From assembly GCF_000340215.1 (NCBI RefSeq), contig NW_006921551.1, positions 144,475 through 208,474 of the forward strand: a stretch of 64,000 nt of DNA. The letters run 5' to 3'. Shown one piece after another: positions 55,101 through 64,000 of the stretch. Each line of letters starts with the position of its first letter. Position 1 is the first letter of the stretch. A program made the position numbers and the translations under genes. A model generated the notes under the pieces. That model made no database searches. It was not told where the DNA came from and saw only the letters and a program-made list of their open reading frames with translations. This DNA is from Pseudocercospora fijiensis CIRAD86 (taxonomy: Eukaryota > Ascomycota > Dothideomycetes > Mycosphaerellales > Mycosphaerellaceae).

Positions 55101-56490
55101 GATATAACCTTAATATAAGCGGCCTCGACGAGATTCCTATAATATTAGTAAGGACGCCGATATCGGAAATGCTACGAAACCCTACGCCTATCGACGATAT
55201 CGGTAGCGATATAGGAAAAGTATACGCTATATATAGATCTAGACGAGATACGAACGATACCTAGAATCGGCCTACGCTAAAGACCGGTACTATACCCCCT
55301 CGCCTAGATCCTAGGCCGCGATCCTTAGCCCTTCTATAATATATATAAGGCGAACTAATCGACTCGGTATAAGCCCTACGGCTAGCTTAACCTAATAGAC
55401 TCGAAGTATCGACTTCCTATAGACGTCTAAACGGCGGATTAGATTATAGGACTCCCGCCTACTAATAAAGGTTTCGATACGCTCCTTATAGTTACCTATA
55501 AGAAATCTAAGCGAGTTTTACTACTTCCCGGGAAATGCTAGTAGACTATAGAAACGTAGGCAGCCTAATACCTTACGTCTATCTAAGAACGATCTTAGCG
55601 GGTTACTAAGGTGTTTATTTGCGACCGGGACCCTAAATAGCTATCTAAATTTTTTACTACGATAATAAAGCTACTAGGTATATCGATCCTCGCCTCTATA
55701 GCGTACTACCTATAGACCGACGGCTAGTCTAAACGTACAAATTAGACCGTAGAAATCGCTATACGGTATTTCGTTATAGCTAATCTAGACGCGTAGTAGA
55801 TAGACGTCCTACCCTCCCTTATATCCTACCTTAGGAGCGTTAAAAATACGAGTACCGGCGTCTCGCCTAACGAGATACTTTTCGGATTCGATTTAAATAC
55901 GGACGCTTTTATCGGGCTTCGAGAATTGTAGCTAAAGAACTACGTAACGCTACGATAGCAATTTCGTAATATAGCTAAAGAATCGATAGCCTTCGTAGCG
56001 GTAGATATAAAACACCGCTACGACGCTAAGTATTAGTATATATTCTTCGAGCTAGGAGACTACGCTATACTTAGGCTATATTACGGATATCGCGTATACG
56101 GTTAGGCTTATCGTAAGTATAGTAACTAAGCTATAGGTCCCTTTAAGATTAAGAGGAGAATAGGCAAATTAGCCTACGAGCTTAAGCTACCGTAATTAGT
56201 CAAGTTCTATCTAATCGTATCTATAGCGTAGTTAGAGCTAGCCCCGAACCTAGTAAAGGACCCGTTCGTAAGGCTATACGACCGCATCCCCGTACCGATA
56301 GACCTATAGTCTAAGTAACTAGTAATAACTCCGGAACGCATTTTAGGGAAGCGTAGTTCTAGAGAGAGAACGGAATATCTAGTTAAATAGAAGAACGAGT
56401 AGCTAATAATAAATAAATAGATCCAGGTAGACGACCTTCTAGAGAGTAACGCTTACCTAATCGACTAGTTCGAGGACTCTTAATTTATAG
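52100..56490 (+). pseudogene. Pol of the second Gypsy element
   Basis: RT: RKPRVVIDIQGLNSIS at about 53760-53806, DTYPLLLQDDIIAKLRGYKY, then YINDIVLGS at 54068-54094 where the family has Y-I-D-D-I (Asp to Asn). LGLVGYLRSIVLYYG at about 54322-54365 is the connection region. Integrase: CDRDPK near 55621 (second Asp), YYL-x-TDG-x-SKRTNQTVEIAI near 55705-55760 (Glu), VSPNEILFGFDLN near 55860-55900. The tail EYLVK-x-KNE-x-LIINK then VDDLLESNAYLI (56365-56465) matches a chromodomain. RIP-type stops throughout. Confidence 0.85.
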
Positions 56491-57410
56491 ATAGATAGAT
56501 AGGTTAGATAAAACTATCCCTAATATTACGAAAGCCTACGTAGGTCGCGCTAATAGTAAAGCGACTCTAGTCTAGCGATACTAAAGAGGAATAGCTATAG
56601 CGAGATACGTAGCCTATAAGACGCTAGCCGCTAAGAGAAGTTAGAAGGCCGAACTACGCGGAAGATAGCGACCCTAGGTCTATTAAGACAGTTACCTAAC
56701 CCGACGCCTAGGAAGCGTAAATAGGTTAGTCGGCTACCGATATAGATCCGAACCGGCTTACTTCGCTAGTAAGCAAAAATACTACGTTAAGCGAATCGAT
56801 TAGCTCCGACGTATATCGTTCTTACGACGACGAGAACGGCGACGCCTAGAAATAGGCTAAGACCTTAGGTCTACTAACCGTATCTAACGCTAGATCGCGT
56901 AAACTAAAGGCTAGGGCGCTTATCCTAACGGTAAGGCGCCTTACTAAGGAGGAAATCTAGCGATAGAGAGATACTCCTACCCTACTAAATATATAAGTAG
57001 GGGCGTATCGTAGAATCCTCCGTAACGATACCTTACCGTCCTTTTTTACTATACTATATTTCCCTCTAATTACCGCGAATCGGTACCTCGATCTATAGCT
57101 ATAGGTTTTTCCCTCGTTAGGAGAAATCTAAGAAGTTTTCCGGGAAAATTACCTAGACAGATCTTATACGTATTATAGACCTAGATATTAGGCCTAAGAG
57201 GCTACTCTATCCTTCTTCCGTACCCTTACTTCCGACTATTCTAGCGCCTTCTATCTATTAGATATACGTAGCTAGAATAAGGTTTGCGTACCTACGCGAC
57301 CGTTGTTAAACGCGGTACGTAGAAGCTCGGACTATATCGCCGAAGTGTTAGAATATATAGTCTAGTTAGTTACCTAGTAGGGAATGCTAAGCAGACTAGA
57401 TCACATAATA
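56491..57410 (+). other. Downstream part of the second Gypsy element, ORF-like but unassigned
   Basis: The plus strand continues as a readable frame with RIP-type stops (for example ENYLDRSYTYYRPRY and SFFRTLTSDYSSAFYLLDIR near 57140-57270), ending near 57360. No domain recognised. Could be an extra 3' ORF of the element. Confidence 0.35.
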
Positions 57411-57897
57411 ATAATTATATAACTAATCTAAGCTAATACCTTTTAGGTTAAACTCCAACCTATAGATAATAATAATATATACTTGCTGTTCCTACTTTAG
57501 CCCCTACTATTCCTTATAGCTTCTATTGCAGTTTATAATCCATTTATACCTATCGGCCCTCCTTAGCTCGACAGGTTATAAGCCCGGGTTTGCAACTACA
57601 AGGTAGAAAGACTAAAGTAGTATAGGTCACTCCTAGACCTATAAGTCTAGTCCTAGAAGGAAGAGGCAAAATAGGAGAGAGAGACTCGAGGCAGACCTAT
57701 ATACATTGCACAAAGAAGCCCTATGCATATAAGCTGTAAAAGAACCTAGTAAGGCACACTTAGAAAGTGTAAAGGGAACAGATAAGCCTGAGTTTTAAGC
57801 ACCTTCGGATAAGCCTTAGACTTAGCACTTAGTACTGCTAATACCCTAACTTGTTAGTATACAGTTAGGAAGGACTTAAGGAAGTCATTAGCCTTAC
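57411..57897 (+). other. Leader/LTR region of the second Copia element
   Basis: Less mutated sequence (CpA/TpG present, for example gcattgcacaaagaagccct-like text) continuous across the TIR insertion with 58691 onward. Presumably LTR plus leader. The 3' end of the element is missing, so the LTR cannot be defined by comparison. Confidence 0.4.
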
Positions 57898-58682
57898 ACA
57901 TAGTGGTTGATTCTTGAATTGCATATTCAAGTGAATATTCATATTTAGAATATTCATAATTGATTCTAGCATTCTTGAATATTCATAAATATAAATATTT
58001 AGGCGGTTATACTACGGCGCACTTATATTCCATATAAGTATACAAATTCCAGCTCTTTCTTTATATAATACAATATCTTTAATAGGACGGAAACGCGTAG
58101 AAGTAATCGAGGTAGGTAAATAGCCAACTATAGCATTCTAGCATATACTAATGGTTTAGATGTCGGACTCGGAGCCTAACTCGGAGCAAGAGTTGTAGAC
58201 AATCGACTAGTCTACGTAGGCGTTCTTAGTATTGTAGAGCTATTATCTTAACCTCCTACTTAAGGATATAGTAGCTACTTATCTAACTCTTAGCGAGACC
58301 GACTATTGTGTTACCCCTACTTAGCTCTATTTCTAATAAGCCGGCATCCTATTATTTATTGACGAAGTAGCGTAGAATGACTTTAAGTAGTATATCGGAG
58401 ATGCGGAAAAGGAGGGTCTATAGCTGCTATTCCGCAGGGTTACGAGGAAGACGACAAAGAGCCTCGTATGTGCGCCGGAGTACTACTGAAATTGAATGAC
58501 TATTATCTAATCCACTATTCAATCTACTGCTAGAATCTAACTAACTATTCAAACTAGTAAAATATTTATTCTTTTTACCCTTTTACATGCTGATTCTAAT
58601 TATTCACTTGAATATTCTAAATTGAATATTCACTAATTTGATTTAAGGGTATAGAATCGATTATTCAGGAATCAACTACTAT
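57898..58682. mobile_element. Non-autonomous TIR element, hAT-like
   Basis: About 785 bp with inverted ends atagtggttgattcttgaat (left, from 57900) and attcaggaatcaactactat (right, to 58682), followed inward by gaatattca-rich repeats on both sides. It is flanked by agccttac (57890-57897) and agccttat (58683-58690), an 8-bp duplication with one transition; 8 bp suits hAT elements. No transposase seen. It interrupts the Copia leader, so it inserted later. Confidence 0.65.
58152..58490 (+). pseudogene. Short ORF inside the TIR element
   Basis: A plus-strand frame starting near 58152-58161 (MSDSEPNSE), continuing LNLLLKDIVATYLTLSETDY, then FRRVTRKTTKSLVCAPEYY and a TGA at about 58490, with RIP-type stops. 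About 110 codons, acidic start and basic end. Not recognised as a transposase fragment. Confidence 0.35.
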
Positions 58683-58859
58683 AGCCTTATAGAGCCGGAA
58701 TCTGTTCTAAGTTTTCAGTAACCTTCCAAAACTGAGCTAAGTTGTTAGTAACCTTTAAACTATTATAGGCCTAGTAGAGCTAGGGATCTGCTAACTAAGG
58801 AAGACAGCTATCTAGAAACTGTCATTTTCAGATTAAAGAAAGAGCTTGTTTCTAGAGTT

Positions 58860-59660
58860 TGTTTAGGATTGACTTATAGAAGAAATTATAGATTAAGAAG
58901 GTAGAATTAGCAAGAGAAGGGCTGCACTAATCTTAATAAGGGAGAATTATAAATCATAGTTCAAGATCATTAGGATGCACCTAATAAAACTAAAGGTTGA
59001 ATAGGTACTAGATAAAGCAGTCCTTAATACCCTAGGGTCTATACTATCTAAGCATGTCTTAACAACATTATTAGAATCTTTGGATTAGTCAATCAGAAGA
59101 GCAAGCTATAAGGTTCACAATACAACAGCATTGTATAACATGTTTATCTGCATCTTAGAAGATAACTAGGACGAATGTTAAGAGCTTAAACATGCAAAGC
59201 ATTTGTAGGACTAGGCAAGAGGGAAATATAAGAGGAAACTGCAGGCAATAGGGAGAAGTTTACTCTAGCAGTATACTAATTTCAGTATAGAAGAGGGTTA
59301 GACAATTGATGAAGCATAGCAAAGCCTAAGTAGCATAGCTAGGAAGGCAGTGTCTATCTCTCCCTAGTTTAAGGACATTAAGACTAAGGAGAGGAAAGTT
59401 CAGTAGTTACTAGCGGCCCTTCTAGAAACATTTAGCACTGTTAGGGATAGGATTGACCTAAGGCAGGACCTTAGCCTATAGGACATCCTTAGAATCCTAA
59501 GAGAAAAGCAAGAGCAGATAACAAGCTAGGAGACAGCTATGTTTGCTAAGAAAAGGAATTAGGTAGGAGCAGGCAGAGACTCATTATGCTTCCTATATAG
59601 AGGGAAACATTAGATCAAAGAGTGCCCTAGCCTAGACAAGGCAAAAGCAGCTGTCTAGCT
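58860..59660 (+). pseudogene. Gag of the second Copia element
   Basis: Readable from about 58860 (an ATG at 58975-58977 is in frame). Gag core: LSKHVLTTLLESLD, ALYNMFICILEDN, KYKRKLQAIGRSLL, FSIEEG, TIDEA. A zinc knuckle lies at 59587-59625: CFLYRGKH-x-IKEC, family C-x2-C-x4-H-x4-C with the second Cys now Tyr. Product would coat element RNA. Confidence 0.8.
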
Positions 59661-62066
59661 AAGACAAAGCTATAGGATAGCAAAGAAACAATCCCTATCT
59701 AGAGCTAGGAGGGGATCTTTACTAGACAAAGAACAACTCAAAGAGATAGTAAAGAAACTAAGCCTAAAGATACAATCCCTAGAGAAGAAGACTAGGAAAC
59801 TATCTTCTAAGAAAGCCTATATAGCACAAGATACAGAGGCATCCTCTAAATTATCTCTCCCCTCTAAGGAAGAAGATGTTAATAAGGTAGCTTATTCAAC
59901 TATTGAAGCAAAAGGCAAGTATAAGCTATCTAAGTGGCTGCTTGACTCCTATACTTCTGCCTATATAACTAACTAAGAATCACTCTTTAGAGAACTAAAG
60001 CCTCTTAAGAGGAAAAAGTAGATTAAGGTTGGGGGTAGCTACTTAACAGCTATATACGTTAGGAGTGCAGTTATAGGTAGAAGGAAAGGCAAACAGATTG
60101 TATTGAAAGGTGTTCTCTTTGTACCTAGGCTTAGAGTTAATCTTGTTTCTTAGAACCAGTTTAGTAAGCAGTTTAGTGTTCAACTACTAAAATTTACACT
60201 TCACTTACCTAATAGAAAGCTAGTTGTCTAGACAAGGCTTTTAGGAGGAGTGCTATTCATTGAGGAAATTAGCTAAGACCTAGATAAACTCGCATATGTA
60301 TACATCCCCTAGGACTTAATAAATGATAATGCCTATACACTTGTAGCCTAGACTAACTAGGATTAGTAGGAGCTATAGCACAGAAGAGTTAGATACTTTA
60401 GAGAGGGAGTGCTAAAAGACCTTTACAAAGTAACTGACCTAAAGGACAAAATTCCTATCCCTATAAAGCATTAGCCCTATAGGGTGTGTTCTCTAGCTAA
60501 AATGAAAAAATACAGAGGGAAGGAGACTAAGAGAAAGCTAGCTAGGCTTTCCCTTGTCTCAATTAATATCTATAGACTATTACCTATCTTAAGACTAGGT
60601 TTCAAATAGTAGCTTAAGATTGTTAACAACTTTTCAAGAAAGAAGTAGGCATTCCTATTAAAATCAAGAGAAGATATAGCAAATGCATTGCAGGGATAGA
60701 GAAGAAAAGCTAAATTGCAATTAGGGAATCAGCTTTAGGCAGTAAGAAGTGATAGAGCAAGAGAATTGCTTGCATTACTTAAGCAGTAGGAGAGAGAATC
60801 TAGAATCTCCTATTATATAACTGAAGCATATAACTCAATCCAAAATAGAGTTATAGAAAGGTTAATCCAGACATCTAAGGAGCATGTTAGGGCAATGCTA
60901 GAAGATTCAAACATACTAGTTAAATTCTAGCTAGAAGCATTGGCTGCCTGCACTGTTATAAGAAATGCTCTTCTAAATAGGCCAGATATAGATGGATTTA
61001 AAGTTTCACCCGATAAAGCTTTTAGTAGAAAGAGACCTTCTATATTACACTTTAGGGTCTAGGGATATAAAGCAGTTGTGTATATAGACGCCAAATCTTA
61101 GCCGGCTAGGATAAGATTAGACAAGCTAATAAACAGAGGCAAAGATGCTGTTTTCATTAGGTATGTGCCTAATACATTAAAGATGTAGCTGTTCTAGGAG
61201 CCTAATATAAAAGCTATAAGAGCTTATAACAATGCTGTCTAGTTTGAGAATAAGAAAGGAGGGGATATAACATTGAATGTTCCTAGACTCAACCAGCTAA
61301 GCCAAGCTCTAGTAAGGAACCCAGTTGGCAGACTAAGGAAGGAGAACCGGGATATAAACCGGGATATCAAACTATTACAGGTCTAACTGCCTCTACTACT
61401 AAAGGACATTAACTAATATTAGGTAATAGTTAATCTAGAAGAAAAAGAACAAAATGATGAATAGCAGGCCCCTAATTAGAGCTAAGAGAAGCAGCAGGCC
61501 CCTAATTAGAGCCAAGAGAAACCGCAGCAAGACAACTAGGATGTCTAGGCTTAGGAGGGGAATTCAAAGAGAAGGAGATCAATCTCTAATAAAGGGTTAA
61601 GGGAAGAAAGGGTGTATAGTATAATTACAAGATTAACTATATAGAAGAGACTAAGAGAATTAGAGGAGGATGAGTTCCTAGAAGCTAAGCACTACAGGGC
61701 CTTTATCTATATAATGAAAGACCTAGATCCAAGTATAGATTAGACAGATAAACTCCGGGAGTGTGTTTGTAAGGTTGCATTCCCTGCCTTTGCACTAGGG
61801 ATTGTACAAAGATAGGAGGTTCCAATCCTAAGAACCTACTAAGAGGCAGTACAAGATCCTAAATAGGGTTATATATAGGAAGATGCAATCTAGAAGGAAC
61901 TAACTGCGCTTACAAGCAACCATATCTAGGATTAGGTAGTTCTACTAAAAGGAGCAAACCTAGTCACTTTAAAATAGGTGTTTAATGTAAAGAGACTAAT
62001 TAGTAGAGCAATTAACAAGTTCAAAGCAAGACTAGTTGCAAGGGGGTTCTCTTAGAAATTTTTGAT
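59661..62066 (+). pseudogene. Pol of the second Copia element: protease, integrase, start of RT
   Basis: Protease: LDSYTSAYIT at about 59941-59970 (family LDSGTSAHIT; His to Tyr). KGVLFVPRLRVNLVS follows. Pre-integrase HRRVRYFREGVL near 60385. Integrase core includes SDRARELLALL near 60750-60782, YYITEAYNSIQNRVIERLI near 60815-60870 with the Glu replaced within the N-R-V-I-E-R motif retained, and AAVTVIRNALLN-like text near 60945. A Gln-rich, duplicated linker lies at 61455-61530. RT begins with NVKRLISRAINKFKARLVAR near 61988-62047, then stops. Confidence 0.82.
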
Positions 62067-62294
62067 CAAATAAGGCTTATTATATAGCTCGAGTCGAGTT
62101 GATTAAAAGCGCCTTATTACATCAATTGGTGACTTCTTTAGTAGATTAAGTAACGTAGAATTGGTATAGATTAAGGTATAGAAAGCAGACTAAGACGGCT
62201 GTATAGAAAGCTATAAATACAGCATACTAGACCAAGAGCGACAATAGCATATAGACCAAGAGCGGCAATAGTATTAATCAAAAGCGCTTGTTAT
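62067..62294. other. Junction region with short inverted and direct repeats
   Basis: ataaggc (near 62079) and gccttat (near 62112) form a small inverted pair around gctcgagtcgag. ttgattaaaagcgc (62098) is echoed by taatcaaaagcgct (62276). gaccaagagcg-caatag occurs twice (62229, 62255). No coding region seen. It may be the terminus of the element that follows. Confidence 0.4.
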
Positions 62295-64000
62295 CTATCT
62301 CTTCCGTAGCTGTCTTCTAGCTAACTTCTTCGCTGTCCGCCTCTTCTAAACACCTGCTAGCACCTGTTTAATTGCCGCCACCTTCTTAGTAGGCTTCTTA
62401 GCGCGCTTTCCGCGGCCCTTCGGTAATGAAGAAGATAGTGTTAGTTGCGGTTCTACGACTATTTAAGCGATAGGTGGTGCGCGTAGTTAAGTCGGTGTAT
62501 CGTTGTCGTCGGCTAGCAGGCTGCTACTGCGAGGCGCGATTATTGTAGTGTCGGTCTCCGTAAGGTGATTGTTGTTGTCTAAGTTACTAGTGAAGTTATT
62601 GCCGCCGTCACTGCCGCCGTCGCTTAAGAAGCCGTTGAATTCTTCTTCTTCCGCCCCTTCCGAATACTAACTGTCGCCGTCTAATTGCTCGTTGTTAGAA
62701 TAGCCGTAATCCAAGCCCTCTATATTGCTATAGGTGTTAGCAACGCCGTAGCAAACGTTAGAGCAAGCATTGCCGGCCTTTCTATAGGCATAGGTCTTGT
62801 TGTTATAACCTTTAACGTAGCGACAAGTAGTGAGCCCGTTTAGAGGTATGCGTACCTGCCTCTTCGAAGCATACGAGAGCGTAACTTTACGGTTCTTAGA
62901 GCCTTAGTAATAAGACTAACTAGTATAGTCGTATTGCATTAGAAAGAGGTTGCGTATATAATAATAACCTAGCAGATAGCCCTATAGTAAGAGCACTTTA
63001 TAGAGGTTGGTTAGATTGCTATCGTCGTCTTCTCGCTGCTTAGTAATCTAGCAAACGATAGACCGAGGGCTACTAACAATACGATAGCGCTTCGGAATAG
63101 CGACTCCAACAAGGTTACTAACGTTAAAGACTCGAGGCTTAGCCCTTCTACTATAGCGGCGGTCTGACTTATTGTTTGTAGAAGCCTAGTTTGCAGAGAT
63201 TAAGTCGTTAAGAATGCGCCTATTCTTATTAATCTCGATAGACCTGCTAGCACTAGAAACGTAGACTATACGCCGCGCGTCACCTTCTTAATAGGCTATG
63301 CTGTTATGCCTTCCAGTTGTCGTGTTATTAGGCCCTTTAGAAGGCGCGCGAGTGTCGTTCTCGAAGTCAGCGATTTGGCTATTAAATTCAATATTATGTG
63401 CGTCCGCTAAGGCCGTAGAAACAGTAGCAACTAAGGCCGCGTCGTCGTCCTCTATATTGCTAATCTCGTCTACTAGTTGTAGCTCGCTCTCGTTAAATAG
63501 AAGGTCTATATTGCCTTTATTAGCGGCCTGTCGACACTCGTCGCTAATAGCAGGCTAGTTATTAGGAGGGTTACGGTTGAAGAAGGCCTTATAGGGGGTT
63601 ATTTTGATCGCCGAGTGCTAGGTCAAATTGTAGATCCGTGTAGCCTTAATAGAAGCGGCAACCTATCCTTTAAGGCCTAGCTACATCTTTATAGCGGCAA
63701 TTCGCTTCTTAAGGACACTATTAGCCTGTTCTACGAGGCCTTATAATTGAGGGTAGTATAGAGCGCCGTAGGCTATTTTAACCTTGTAGGAGGTAATTAG
63801 TTGCTTAACAACGCCCTTGAATTCTTTGCTATTGTCTATTTGGTAGAGCTCCGCCTAGCTAACGAAGGAGGCTAAATCCTATATATAGAAGGCAATTTCT
63901 AAGGACTCCTTTGTTGCTAAGGCATAGGTCTTCGAGAACTTGGTCTTATAGTCCTTAATATACAGCATATAGATGTAAGGACTATTAGGTGCGCTCGAGA
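62295..64000 (-). pseudogene. Integrase with C-terminal CXC-like cysteine cluster, cut by window edge
   Basis: One minus-strand frame stays readable over the whole stretch with few RIP-type stops. Integrase (rve) core: YIKDYKTKFSKTYALATKES near the window edge, then L-Y-Q-I-D-N-S-K-E-F at about 63816-63845 (second Asp), Y-Y-P-Q-L, GLVEQANSVLKKRI at about 63700-63740 (Glu). After an acidic, Asp/Asn-rich linker comes a cysteine cluster at 62727-62825: TTCRYVKGY, TYAYRKAGNACSNVCYG, matching C-x-C-x4-C ... C-x-C-RKAG-x2-C-x3-C with four Cys now Tyr. A basic Lys/Arg tail follows (KGRGKRAKKPTKKVAAIK). CXC domains bind DNA. Superfamily not assigned. Confidence 0.72.

Larger units (their letters stand above)
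49800..56490 (+). mobile_element. Second Ty3/Gypsy-type element, RIP-degraded, LTRs not found
   Basis: A long plus-strand run: gag (to about 52100), protease-like region, RT (about 53690-54300), RNase H, integrase (about 55470-56000) and a chromodomain-like end (about 56350-56480). It differs from the element at 26363 in gag and in RT sequence, so it is a separate family. Confidence 0.82.
58691..62066 (+). mobile_element. Second Ty1/Copia element, truncated in RT
   Basis: Gag, protease and integrase in Copia order, ending abruptly at about 62066 in the first part of RT (KFKARLVARGFS). RIP is lighter than elsewhere in the window: many CpA and TpG sites survive, with stops mostly at CAG/TGG positions. 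Sequence beyond 62066 belongs to another repeat. Confidence 0.85.

Noticed and set aside
63298..63558. Plus-strand frame of 86 codons
   Set aside because: Antisense to the integrase-CXC relic, which has recognisable motifs.

Overview
The window looks like nuclear DNA of a filamentous ascomycete (Pezizomycotina). It has long stretches of eroded retrotransposons in which CpA/TpG has been converted to TpA while CpG is kept. That is the mark of repeat-induced point mutation (RIP). Gln, Trp and Arg codons have become TAA/TAG/TGA, His has become Tyr and Cys has become Tyr, so nearly every coding region is visible only as a frame broken by RIP-type stops. There are two assembly gaps (30246-30667 and 48391-48774).

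Layout. 1-3414 and 8426-~8510: minus-strand retroelement with a DIRS-like RT, split by a full-length LINE (copy A, 3430-8410, perfect 15-bp target-site duplication). ~8511-18350: a nuclear copy of mitochondrial DNA (NUMT) carrying nad1 and cox2. Its nad1 is split by an inverted second LINE copy (B, 10196-15069, 13-bp target-site duplication). 18351-~21300: the only sizeable RIP-free island, with a believable two-exon gene (19510-18567, minus), a 62-bp tandem repeat and other gene-like fragments. 21300-34228: a degenerate unknown ORF, then a minus-strand Ty1/Copia element split by a Ty3/Gypsy chromovirus (26363-33027) with two 346-bp LTRs, a 5-bp target-site duplication, a polypurine tract and an antisense ORF. 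34228-35900: satellite-like 178-bp repeats and palindromes.

~36.1-46.4 kb: a block that is not a standard retrotransposon. Two long minus-strand ORF relics of unknown family face away from a ~1450-codon plus-strand SNF2-type helicase relic, and a small coiled-coil ORF lies beyond it. 46.5-48.4 kb: tandem repeats, a large palindrome, and a relic of a eukaryotic Argonaute (PAZ, MID and C-terminal PIWI parts). ~49.8-56.5 kb: a second Gypsy-type element with a chromodomain-like tail. 57.4-62.07 kb: a less mutated Copia element whose leader carries a 0.8-kb TIR element and whose pol is cut at the start of the RT. 62.3-64.0 kb: a minus-strand integrase relic followed by a CXC-like cysteine cluster, running off the window.

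The most notable contents are the Argonaute relic, the divergent helicase block beside it, the integrase-CXC ORF, and the NUMT nad1 with a 31-residue internal duplication. Only the 18.5-19.5 kb gene looks able to make a protein. All family assignments come from reading translations by eye; no database search was run.
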